From Cladocopium goreaui (lineage: Eukaryota; Sar; Dinophyceae; Suessiales; Symbiodiniaceae): a DNA stretch of 64,000 nucleotides. Made by a program: the position numbers and the translations under genes. Numbering within the stretch: position 1 is the stretch's first letter; each line of letters opens with the position of its first letter. The stretch covers positions 310,001-374,000 of the forward strand of contig CAMXCT020006423.1 of NCBI GenBank assembly GCA_947184155.2, read 5' to 3'. Under the pieces are notes generated by a model. That model was given only the letters and a program-made list of their open reading frames with translations, ran no database searches and had not been told where the DNA came from. This document shows positions 1 through 12,700 of the stretch, in pieces.

Positions 1-90
1 TATCCCCAAAAATGACTGGCTTCCCTATTGGAATTGCGATGAATGGAGCCAAATGCCATGTGGCCAACCCCATTGGGCACACTCACCCAG

Positions 91-3000
91 GTGGAGGTAC
101 CGGAAGGTGCTGCTGTGCCAGAGCTGGTGAAGTTGAAGATGGAAACCGAAGCGAAACTGGCCGAGGTGGAAATGGCTTTAAGTCAATGTGGGATATGGGG
201 GATACCACAAAACAGCACTTTGATTGGAACTATGATGAAAACACACAGGATTTGGGGCTTTGGGGGGTACGAAATTTTCAGACCCAGATTTCAGCCGAGC
301 CAGCTGAGAATCAATCTTCAATTTGGTGTGCCATGTTCGCAACCAACATGTTTTCCTATCATATGCCTATGCCAAATTGCACAATGTCTAGAAATTATAT
401 AAGCAGTAAATTTTACATGAATTTACAAGTTTGGAACTGGCAAAACTGGGCCTGCACCAACCATCGAACGAACCACAAAAATGGTAATGAAACCCCGTCT
501 TTGCCGGACCGAGTCTCATGTGAGGCAAAGAAGCAAGCGCTGGCCGAGAAGCAGAAGACTCGAGATGTCTGGGTTCAGACGATTGTAGTGGTGGGGATGG
601 TGCTCGCAAAAGGGGATTCTGAATGGAACCACAAAATTGGTCATTTTATGGTCTACTGAAGCAATAGGCAACAAGTATATAATAACTAGTTGTTCAATTT
701 TCAGGGTTGATATTTTTGATCACTCTCCATACCTTATGCCATGAAACAGTTTCAGATTTTTTTTTCTCTGCACAGTTTGTGCGTAGTGGATACCATTTGA
801 GTCTTGGAACCATACGAACCAGGACGATGGTGCAATAGTCATGGGAATGTGCTCTCCACACAGGAGGAACGTGCAAAGCTCAAGGAGCGCACGGCTGCCT
901 ATGAGAAGGAGAACTGCCTTTCTGACAATTATTGTCCAGTATTGACTCATTCCATTTGTGGATTTGTGAACTTTGGGTGATCCCTGGGATCCCGAAAAAA
1001 CCCAGTGGGCCCAGGAGTTTCCCACTGAGACACACCGTTTCGGATGGGGATAGCCAGGAGTACGCTGACACTGCCGCAGAGCTTGTGAAGCTGCGACGGG
1101 AAGCGAAACTCAATGGCAACTTCTTCGTCGAACCCGAGGTCACAAGAAATTTGAATGCGATTGATATGGAGGTTTCCTACGTCATGGGGGTGCCCCTATT
1201 AGTGAATGGTTTTTTTCATGGAAAATCCTATTAAATTATATAAACTGGTGATTTGGTGGTAGCCCAAAGTCAGGATTCTAGATGTTCTACTTCTTTCGGA
1301 CACCTGACTAGTTCCCACAGCCAACAGCTGCGTTCAGCTTTAGAATATGTCCTTGCGGATTGCGCTGGTTGCAGGCCAAGCTGCTCTTTGTAGTTCGTAT
1401 TGCGGGAATCATCAAAATGAGCCCAAAGCCCAGGCCAGATGTCGGACATGGGTCGCTCCAGTTTTTCTAAATTTCAGGTCACTTGAGGCGATTCTTTGGG
1501 CGATTTTTTGGGGGGTTATCCCCAATTCTCAGGAAGACAATGAATTCAGCAATTCAGCATTTGTCTTTCCTTGTGAGAGATGTTGAGTCCCCCTTCTTAC
1601 TGATCTGCTGTCAGGAAAGTGCTGCAGTTGCTCAGATTGAAGCAGTTGCACAATGGCGTGTTTCTGAAGGCAACGCTGTGGTTATCGGTTGTTCTACTAG
1701 CCCCAATAGGTGACCCATGCCCCAAAACTGCACGCAAGAAGCATCACATAGCACAGATTTGTCAGGTCAACAAACCAATTCTGAACATGCTGAAGCTGGT
1801 GCAGCCTTACGTGACCTATGGCTTCCCCTCCTTGAAGACCGTGAGGGAGCTGATCTACAAGCGCGGCTTCGGCAAGGTCTGCAACTCAGAAAGTCAGAGA
1901 AAGTTAGAGAGCCAGGTTTTTTTGGTGTTTTGAATGATGATATGCTGTCCATATGCTGTCCATATGCTGTCCATATGCTGTCCATTTGTAAGTGAAGGTC
2001 AGCAAGCAGCGCATCCCTTTGAGCTCCAACGACATCATCTCTGACAGCCTGGGCAAGTTGCATGGCTTGCATGGCTTGCATCAGGATCAAGGCATCCATG
2101 TGCCATATTTTCCTGGGAAATCACCATCTTTTGGGACCCCCATCGTCCTCCCAACTTGGGATGAATGCATCCTGAATCAACTTGGTGCTTGAGGGAATAA
2201 GTCTTGGAACAGAGGTTGGATTTCTTGAGACTTTGTCACGCTTGACTTCAGGCACGGCATCCACGGAGTGGAGGACATCATCCATGAGATCTACACCGTG
2301 GGCCCAAACTTCAAGCAGGCCGCGATGGCAGTCAGTCACCGGACATTTCTGAAGCTTCGACTGTGTTGCTCCGGGAAGGTCTCGAACTTCCTATGGCCCT
2401 TCAAGCTCTCCTCCCCCAAGGGCGGCTTCATCAACAAGCGTCCCGGGACTCAGCATTGGATTGCCCTTTTTTGGTGCCAGAATATCATCATTGGTGACTC
2501 TGTGTAATCTATTTATAGTACGGATCATCTCTTTTGGCAACCCATCTTATTACAAGTTAAGACCGGTACTTGCAAGCTACAAAAAGGCTCTTAATTCTGA
2601 ATGAACTTACCACAACTGGAGATTTGGTTGGAGATTGAGAATCAGTAACCGAGTGACAAATCTCTGTGTTAGTTGTCACAGTCACAACACATTGTTTTTG
2701 TCTATTTTTGTCTCCACGTTTAAACTATTTGTGAACACACCGCCTTGCACCTCCAGTCCTCCCAGCGAAGAAAGGTCACGGCTTCTGCGAAGCCAGGGGT
2801 GGCGACTGGGGCAATCGTGAGGCGGGTCCAGACTTTGCTGGCGCCATTGGGAAGCAACGACTTGAGTGTTCTGTGGTGCTAAAGGTCCTTTGAAGGCCCC
2901 TCTGGCCCCTCTGGCCACGTTTACATTCACAAGTCAACTGTAGCACCTCTTGCAGCAGGTAGAATACAGAATATCCATTATAGCAGAGGATTTTATCAGC

Positions 3001-3148
3001 AACCTTTGGCAGGTTTGGTATCGAATGTCAACTGTCTTGGTCTGGCGATGGAGCCCTTTTTTTGAACCATTTTGTTGATGCATCAAATGGGGGGTTGGCG
3101 ATGCGGGACGAGGAGCTTATCAACGACCTGTTGCGTCGCATGAATTGA
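91..3148 (+). CDS. rpl7: 60S ribosomal protein L7 (uL30), 12 exons, 5' end uncertain
   Basis: Large-subunit cytosolic ribosomal protein. Exons: 91-165, 525-563 (or 566), 864-908, 1058-1138, 1375-1433, 1615-1669, 1766-1876, 1998-2056, 2252-2318, 2379-2439, 2775-2821, 3113-3148 (TGA 3146-3148). The lengths sum to 735 nt, exactly 245 codons, against about 248 aa in human RPL7. Family landmarks appear in order: [94 protein letters not shown] and the terminus [10 protein letters not shown]. Donors are GT, GC (1434, 1670, 2319, 2822) and GA (909, perhaps 564); every acceptor is AG followed by G. The start is unclear: either a first exon lies before the window, or translation begins at an in-frame ATG at 43 or 58 without an intron at 90/91. 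Recognition rests on recalled RPL7 sequence; no alignment was run. Confidence 0.93.
1939..1984. repeat. 11-bp minisatellite in an RPL7 intron
   Basis: About four tandem copies of an 11-mer (atatgctgtcc) fill the end of the RPL7 intron 1877-1997, stopping about a dozen bases before the acceptor. Confidence 0.9.
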
Positions 3149-3756
3149 GCGCGCTGCCCACTTCACACTCGACCAGCTACCATCGAATGTCCAAAAGCCG
3201 CGCGCCGACATTCAGTGGTCAAGATGGGGACAGCGTTGTGATCAGCTCCGTTTGATATTATTTGACTTGAATTGATTTGACTCGCACCTGATCTGGGATA
3301 GCTTGCTTGTTGTGTCAGCTACTAGTTACTAGAAGTTGCATTTCACTGGGAAACCGAACATCCACATATGGCCACATATGGGCAGCTTGCGCCGCGAGAA
3401 TCTCTCTGCAATCATGGCGGCTCGGATCTCAGCAGATTCATCTCGCTGCCAAAACTTGAAGCCCATGCTGCGATCGCTTTTCCATGGATATGTGACACAC
3501 AAAAAAAAACGTTGAAGAACCCTTTGAAATTGCAACTTCCCTGCCCTAAATCCAGATAGGAATGGCATGGAATGGCATGGAATGGCCATATGGAGACTAC
3601 ACCAGTCAGCTCGTTTGGAAGACATTGCATCCCTCCAGCATAAAGCAACACCATGCCCAAACCTGTACGTAGCCGACACAGATTAAGCGCACACCCCTGA
3701 GAAATTGGACCACAGCATAGTCGGGTGGTCGGGTGGTGGCCAGGTGGTGGCCTGGC
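3149..3756. other. Intergenic spacer after RPL7
   Basis: About 600 bases between the RPL7 stop and the first likely ATG of the next gene. No coding signal is seen. It contains nearly three copies of the 10-mer ggaatggcat at 3558-3586. Confidence 0.6.
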
Positions 3757-6700
3757 ATGGCATCACTGACAGTGGCGTTGCCGTTGGCCATGGCAGCCAT
3801 CATATCACTGGCCGTGTTTGCCTTGATGGTACCAGTGGCAGGGCAATTCTCGGGATTGCCGCAAGCACCGCAACCGCCCTGTAGAGCGCCCAGCACCCAA
3901 AGTGCAGCGCTGCAAGATGCGGTCGAAGGTATTGCAGGTCTCATGCAGAGATTTGAAGATTTGCAACCGCAGATTGCGCAGCTACCAGCTCCCGAGTTGC
4001 AGCAGATTGCGCAACCAGCTCAAAAGCTCCACGAACGTTTCGAGAATATGCAGAAGAAGCTGGTGGCCATCAACGGCAATGCTGGGCCAGAATTAGAAGA
4101 GGCATCTCTGTTGTGGGATATGAAAGTCTTCAAAGGGTAGATATTGCACAGTGGAAATGCCACCATGAGAATTTGATATGTTTGCCATTGTTTGCCAGTC
4201 CTGTTACCATTGAACTTGGCGTTTTCGGTAGCAGCAATATTATTAAGAGATGATTTCTTCAGGAAGGGAGTCCGCACTTAGTTTATGACGTTGGCGACCA
4301 TCGCCATAGTTTCACTATAGCCTCGCAGGAAGCCATCACCTTCCACAGAGATCTTGCGGTCTTTGTCAATGGGGTCGCACGAAGGCTGCCGGGGCCAACA
4401 GAATAGCGGATATGGCGAAAGAGGGCATGTTCAAGTCTAAAAGCAACACATTCAATTATATGATATGTTTATGATACCTGTTCCTGATCTAAGTTATTCA
4501 GGTTTAATGACAATCCTCACTCTTTCTTTGCTACTCTGTTTAAATCTAACCTGAACTACTCAATTGAACTGCGATGATGTTTGAATCTCAAACGCTGTTT
4601 CCATAAGTTTGAATATTAAGCGGCTGAGCTTCTTGTTTTCCCAGACAGTGTTTCAGCAGCTTTCACGATCTTGTAATTGTCAAATACCATTCGCCCAAAG
4701 CAAACATTTTTCAGAAGCAGATACCATCTCCTGATCAAATATGGCATATGGCTATATAAGTGGAACATCACCATATTTGGTGGTTTCAGGTTGGATAAGA
4801 CTCTGGACCCGCAGGTGTTGTTCATTTTCAGGGAACTCTTCATCCCCGTTTTTGCTTCTCAACTCCCCCACATTTTACTGGTGAACTTCCAACTGTTGCT
4901 CTCTTGAAAACCAAACTTTGTGCTGCAAAAAATCATCAAACCCACAATTTTGAAATCCCTGAATTCTACATCTGTTTCATTGGATTTCATTTTGGCACAT
5001 TATGAAACCATTCCAAACCCACTAAACCATTGAACCATCCGGGCCATCCCTAGCTTCACATCCGGCAGGTTTGGCATCACCGGTCCCCGTAGTCTACCTG
5101 GAGCAGCCAGTGTCGCAGCCGTCGATGCGTCGCAGCGTCCGGGGAGCTTCGGCGCCCGACGATCACCAGGCGCAGAGCCTTTCTGTTTCACTGCAAGTCT
5201 GATGAGATTATTTCATCATCATATTGTTTTTCATATTTGAAATTTTAACATATTTTACCACTATGATATTTCATCATCATATTTTTATGTTATTTTATCT
5301 AGTGTTTTCATATTTGACCATGGCATTTTCTGATTTTTGATAACCAAAGTCATTCAAATCGCCTTCCTCAGGTGGATTAGCCGGTGGAGCAGGCGCAGCG
5401 TCGCCGGCCACTGAACAACGCCTGCAGGCGGCCATGCAGGCGCTGATGTTCGGTGGATCTTTGGGTCGAACATATGGGAAAATCGTCATTTTATGGGACA
5501 TTTGGCTATATTTGAGCCACCGCAAAAACCCCGGCAATACTAAATATGTATTGGACGGACATTGGTTTATGGAAATTGATGGAAATTGTTAAAAACACAC
5601 GGTAAGCGATGGGACCTTCCCAAATTAGCGATACCCCTTCCCAAGGTTACGTCATTGTATTTCTCTAATATCCGCATTAGCGATACCCAAATTGGACGTT
5701 GATTTCTGTGAATCACATGTATATGTATATATATATAAATATAAATGTAGCAGTTTCCTGCAAGCAATACCCCCAAGTTTACCATATATCATTATTGTAC
5801 AAACGTGTGGTAAGCGATGGGACCTTCCCAAATTTGTGGATGTCCTTTCCGTGAACCTAGGGTTTTCGAGATTGCTCATTTCACCATGTTTCACCATATT
5901 TCACCATATTTCACCATATTTCACCATATTTCACCATATTTCACCATATTTTCCATTGTTTTTTCATGGGATATTCATGGCAAACAATGATTCTCAGCTG
6001 AAAACATTTCTCTGGAAGAAGTCAGCTAGGATATATGGACCTGAGAGATCCTGGCTGATATTTTTTCCGTGGAGATTTTGAAGTTTGTGGTTTTAAACGG
6101 CACCATGGACAGTTCACTGAATATGAGCACGACCGCGGATCGGCCAGGCCATCCAATCTGGGATGCAAAGATTTGAGTCTCTGCATCAGAAGCTGGCCAC
6201 TCTGCCAGCACAGGCGGGATGGGATCATTGCTACGTGGTCTCCAAGATTTTTTTTGAGAAAACCTCTTGGTATCCAAGTTTAGGAGACTGAATTTTCACC
6301 GCGTGGCTCAAGCTTGGAGCCACTTTCCCATCCCGGCCCCCATGAATTTCCGTGATCCCCGCAGGTCTTGAACCCTTTGGCCGACCAAGCGCAACGGCTC
6401 CATGAAGAGTTCCTGCGGTTGCAGCAGAAAGGGATGCAGCTGGCCAGTGGCCAACTAATGTTGGAGGCCCGACGTGGAAATGAGTGGCACTTGTTTTTTT
6501 CGCATGACACCAGTAAAAGGTTGCACATGCGAGCGCAAGGTGGAACGCACAAGACATAAGGCACTTCGGCTTGAGAGTGAGTGAAGGATTTTATGCCCAT
6601 CATCACATCAAAAGATTGTTTTCTATGACAGCCACATATTTCCATTCTGGGAAGGCTGATGCAGCACCCTATGCTGACGAGCTAGAGTCGTACATGTCAA

Positions 6701-9700
6701 GGCGCAGCCACGAAGCGAATAAAGCAAAGCTGGATGATGTCCTGCGGCCAAAATATATTGATGAAAAGGGATCCTTCAATACTAGTTGGATCTAGTTGGC
6801 AACAGGTACGACATGCTATGACCTTAGGTTTCGCCTTGAAATGTTGCAGATGATCCATTCATTAGTTGATTGTTCAAGTGGTTTTGTTTGAAAATGTTTG
6901 GAACCCCCACATGTAAAGATTGATCATCATTTTCCCCATGGACGTTGCCATAAGATGGGTGGAAACTTCCACATGTGCAGACAGAATTTCATGGCAACAT
7001 CCCATTATATATCATCATTGTACAACCCATTAACGTACATCAGATCATTTTAAAATGTAATCCATTAAATATACGTATACATATGTGATTTGAAATAGCT
7101 TCCACTAGGTGACCTTCGATTGTGCCAAGGGTTTCAGCTGATGCAGTGGATGAAGGTCCGCGATCGCTTGGTGTGGCTCAAGGGCCAGACTTTCAGGATT
7201 AGAGGGAAAAACAAGCGCAGGGCGCCATTTGGAGTGGGATCGTTGCCGGTGTTTCCCCACTTGGGTATTTGGTTGGTATTAACTGGAACAACTATCATTC
7301 TGAGGACAGATTCACTTGTGGTTCTACATCCTTGAGGTCAAGGAACATCAGTTTGGTTGAGGGCTACCAGTGTCGAGGGGTCCCCAAGACCTCTCATACT
7401 GGTAGCGGAGCCGAAGTGCTCGTGCTACCAAGCCTAAGCACGAAAAGCCGGATGTGAAAAGGGTCCAGAAACAACTGAGGCCAGGTGAAAGAATGTCTGA
7501 GGCATCAAGTTCCCAGGAGGAGAGATCCACCAGCCTGTGGAACCAGTTGCCAAGTTTTGATCCGACAGTTGATGATATCCGTGAATTCACCCAGAAGGCT
7601 CGTTTTCTGCATGGAGTGTTCCCTGAGAAAGATCGTCCCAATTTAGCTCCACGTTTAGCAATGCTTTGTCGTGGCACCGCATGGAGCCAAGTTCGACGCT
7701 TGGATCCCAAAACCCTGACAGATCCTGCAAAGGGAGTTGATTACCTGTTGGAGGCACTTGCCTCCTGGGAGGAGACGACAGAGATGAGAACATTCGAATT
7801 GTTCGAGAAGGCCATCTACAAGGTGAATCAAAAGAACGATGAGGCCACCAACAGTTATGTCCTTCGTCTTCAGGCCGCCTTTGATGACTTAGGCGACAAG
7901 ACGTCACTGAAAGAGATGCAGGCTTTCATTCTCTTGCGGCAATCGTCGCTCAGTGTGGAGGACAAGAAAAAGGTCCTGTCGATGACGAACGGAAATCTCC
8001 AGGTCAAAACAGTTGAACAAGCTATGAGGACCTTGTCAACAAAGGTCCTGCTCTCCAATGGGGAGCCCAAGAAGAAGATCTACCCGACGAATTTCGTCGA
8101 GCCAGAAGAGGTGCCGAAGCATCAAGAGGTGGAACCACCCTTTCATAGCACCTACCATGTGATGTCAGAAGAAGAAGAAGCCCTTACTACAGAAATTCTG
8201 GATCAAATGGCAAACAATGGAGATGAAGATGCGCTTGTGGTACAACAATTTGAACGAGATCTAGAAGACATGATGCAAGAAGTGCCTGATTTACAGGCCG
8301 CTTTGGTCTCCTATCAAGAAGCGAGGCAACGGATCTCCGAAAGGAGGCGATCACGGGGCTTTTGGCCCTCCAAATCTCGAGGCAAAGGAGGTGGACGAGA
8401 TTTCTTTGCGGGACGAGGTGGACGCAAAGGAGGCCATCGAGGAGGCAAAGAAGAACTGCTCGCCAGAATCAGCAGAACGCACTGCAAGATTTGTGGAATG
8501 GTCGGCCACTGGAAAGCAGAGTGCCCTCAGAAAAAGGACTCCAACAAGGAGACAGTGAACGTGGTGCATGAAGATGAGGACGAGTTCCATCATCCCGATC
8601 TCCCACAGGTCATCTTTGAGAATGTCGAGCACACCGAGGCGGGGTCTTCAAAGATCGAGGTCAGTTATGTTGTACATAGCCACTCCCGAACTGCATCCGA
8701 AAGCATCCGAATTTCCGACAGTGCCAGTCAACAAGCCATCCAGTTTCTGAAGTCACGCATGAGTAAATATAAGTTGGGTAATAAAAGGGATAATGGGGTT
8801 AAGTACTCAGGGATTCATGCACAGTCAGCCAAGGGTTTCTGCAAACCCATGCCCAGGAGTCAGCCGATTCCTGAGAAGCCATCCCGAGACGGAACACCCG
8901 ATGCCGAATGTCTGTCCAGTCAGTTGCACGATAGGAGAGTCAAAATGTCAGGCCTTGCCATACTGGACACAGGTGCCAGTCGTAGCGTGATTGGAGCGGA
9001 GAATGTCCCATTGGTCCTGCAAAAATTGCCTGCTGCCACCAGAGCACAAGTCAGAGAAGTCCCAAGCAAGGTTGGTTTTAGGTTCGGCAACAATCAGATC
9101 GAGTACAGTTTTAAGCAACTTCAGATACCTCTCATGCATGGAAGTCAACGCATATGGTTGCTAGTGGAAGTAGTCCCAAAAGCCACTCCGTTTCTATTGT
9201 CTATCAAAACCATGAAGAGTCTTGGAGCAACAATAGACTTAGGAAGCAGCCAATGCCATCTGAAGAAACTCAATCGATCACTTGTGTTGCAAGAAAATAA
9301 CAATGGACTTTTTGTCATTGACATTTCCGACCTTTGTGAAGATGCCAAGAGTGAAACAGCAGCAGCTTTTGTGACATCAAGTTCGCCGATATCAGCCCCA
9401 CCTGGTCTCGAGATACCTGACCAGCCACAACATGCCGACGCGTCAGGAGATCCTCGAGGGTCTGAGGTCTCTCTCAGAGGAAGTGATCGAAAGCCTGAGA
9501 GTGCTGTTCTTCATGATCTTCTCTCTCACCAAGGCGATCAACCCGAACGAGAACATGTCAGACCAGGATGTGACACCAATCCAGCAATTGGTGAACGAAG
9601 TCAAGACACAGCGCATGAAGATCACGGAGCTGGGAAACCTGATCACGCAGAAGTTTCTGGACCCGCCGACGAGATCCAGTGGACCTACGTCACCAATTCA

Positions 9701-12700
9701 AGAGCCCGAAATCGGTTCAGACCTATGGGAACTTGCCGAGATGGAGGAGGAAGAGTTCATCCCACCAAGCGGCTGTGCTGGAATGATGCCAAATACTTCC
9801 CCACCGAGGGCTTTGACCAAAGCTCCAACGACGGCGGCGACAGCAAGCCCTGGTTCTCCCATGAGAATCGCAGGAATGCCTTTGACTGGTCGCCCTGCCA
9901 AAGCGATGTCCAAACCAGCACCGATGCCAGCCGACCCAGGAAATCAGATCGCCCTGACTCAGCAAGCTCTTCACAGTTGGGGCCAAAAAGTGATCAACTG
10001 GGGAAAGAAGCATCCAGGCAAGACTTTCCAGACCGTCTACGAGACCGACAACTCCTATGTGCGATGGGTTCTCGCCCGCATGGGCAACATGAACGAAGGA
10101 GAGATGGAAGATTTCGGAAACTATGCCCTGACCAGACAACGTCTGGAAGCCGCTGCACTGAACGTCAACCAGTAGCCGGTGCCTGGCAACCGATCCCAGA
10201 GAGCCGAGTTCACTTGGCACAGCATGACACGTTAATCACAAGTCCCGAAGAAGCCATGTGGTTGAAAGAAGTTTACAAGCTGATCAACAAGGGAAATAAC
10301 CAATGCCCCCAACTAGATCTCCTAGAAGTTTATGCACACTCCAACAGCAAGCTCACAGAAGTTGCCAATGCATGTGGTCTCAAAGCACGTCGATTCACCT
10401 TTGAGGATGGAGATCTTAGCACAGCTGAAGGTAGGAACAACTTGTTGCTTCAAGTCATGCTATATCGGCCGAAGCATCTCTGGCTTCCGCCAGAATGTAA
10501 GCCATGGTGCGCCTGGAATCGATTCAATGCAGCTAGGAGTGTTTTTGGTTTCCGCCGTGTCCAACAGATCCAACAACAGTCTTTGGTCCATCTTAAGCTT
10601 TGCAATCTTTTGGCCAAGATTCAGTCTTCAGAAGGACGACACACTCATTTGGAACAACCGTGGACATCAGAAGCGTGGAACCAAAACGAGCTGTCTGAAT
10701 TTCTCCGCATGTCCATAGCAGCCAAGCTTGATCAGTGTATGTTTGGATTGCAGCATCCAACAAGTCAAGAACCAATGCAGAAGAAGACACGAGTTCAAAC
10801 TACCTCCAGAGAAATGTTTCAACAGTTGGACCAACGTCTTTGTAATCATCAACACAGCCATGCACGTATCGAAGGAACATGCCATTGGAGAAATCAGACC
10901 ATGCAGCTTTCACAGTTTGCCAGCCACTATCCAAGGGTTTTTGCTAAGGCTATAGTCAAAGGGATTATAAAAGGAAAAGAGGGGCCCATAGAACAGCCAG
11001 TTTACCATGTTCATGACGAAACACCAGAAGACATGCAGCCACCACAGAAGAAACAAAAGGTTGAAGATGAAGAAACGCCTGATGTAAACATGGAACATGA
11101 ACACACGTCATGGCAAAACATCATGGAGCAGTTTAGATGTGAACTGCCAAAGTCTGGAGTCAAGACATGGACCAATCCCATGCATCAACTTTTCCGTAGT
11201 GTATAGAGCCAGCTGCCTGACTTGCGGATAGGTGCCATCCGTGCGGGAAAAGGCCTAGATCGGTATATCTTGGCCGAAACTGGCTGGGAAAATGAGCTGC
11301 CAATCCGTCACACCGTAGTGCTTTTGCGAGCCTCTAACAAAATTGAGGACCTGGGTCGAGAGAACTGGACGACCATTTCCAAGATACAACAACATAGACA
11401 TGCCAGGCCGAGTCATGTCATGCTTTGCATCTTCGCGACCCAGAACCAAAGCAGAGCCAACGGAGAGACAGAAGCAAAAGCCTCTCAGAATCCAGCTGTA
11501 CCGGACACCGCCGTTCGAGACGAAGATTCTCCGGTATCCTTAATCCCTGTGAATGTTCCTACTTGGACACCCATGTCAGCAAGTGTCTCAGGTCCCAAAT
11601 ACCTAGCCTTGTCAGAGTCAGATAAATCAGCTGTTCGCAAGTTGCACAATAACTTGGGACACCCTACAGCCGAGAAACTGGCCAGACATTTGTCCGAGAA
11701 TCATGCACCACGAGCCCTGGTTGAAGGCGCCAGTGACTTCCTGTGTGCATCATGTGCCGAACGTAGTAGCCCCAGTCTCACCACCCCTGGACAACTCAAG
11801 GACCCCAAGGAGTTCAATGAAAAGATATCAGTGGATGGTTTTGAATGGACAAGCCAAAAGGGTTTCAAAACTTACGTTTTCCATGTACTTGATGAAGCCA
11901 CCCGTTATCACTTGGGACAACGAATACAAAGGGACAGTAACCACTCCATAAGGGCCATAAAGACCATTTGGTTTAATTGGGCTGGTTTCCCTCAACAGAT
12001 GGCCCACGACCAGGGCGGTGAATTCATGACAGCGGAATGGAAGGATATGCTCCTCCAGCATGGAATACAACCGGTACTGTCAGCAGCACCATGGCAGAGA
12101 GGCCGGATAGAAAGGCACGGTGGAATCATCAAGGAAATGCTCAGCCGCATGGACCAAGATGTTTCTATTGAAAACCAAACACAATTTGATGAAGCACTCA
12201 GCCAATGCTTTAGAGCCAAAAACATGTTGTCAGTTGTGGATGCTTTCAGTCCGGAACAAGCAGTCCTCGGTAGAGCAGCCCGTCTTCCAGCGTCAATTGT
12301 CGGAGACGAAAACACCAGTGCCCACCTATCCTCGATGAGTGAAGATTTGGCCAGCTCACGATTCCAGCAGCGACTACAAATGAGAACTGCTGCTCGTGCA
12401 GCTTTTGTCAAGGCCGACAACAGTGACTCCATACGCCGAGCCATGCTGAGACAGTCCCGGGGTACAGTCCATCCATGGGCATGTGGTCAACTTTGTATGT
12501 ACTGGGATAAGCGTAAGTCACCCAATATGTTGGAAAAAGGTAGATGGAACGGACCTGCCCAAATAGTGTGCCAGGAATCAAGAACCATAATCTGGATTAC
12601 CCACCTTAATAGGTTGTTAAGATGTGCCAGAGAGAACTTGAGACCTGTGTCAATGCGAGAGTTCCAGAGTCACTCAACTTTTGTCCAGACCTCAACACAA

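Noticed and set aside
43..402. 119-codon ORF over the first RPL7 exon, and a 215-codon ORF from 12 to 659
   Set aside because: Only 91-165 and 525-563 match RPL7. The rest runs through introns; the first may still supply the start codon.
7120..7335. Identical 71-codon ORFs at 7120-7335 and 15014-15229
   Set aside because: They lie inside the two LTRs, so identity follows from LTR duplication. Nothing suggests a separate protein.
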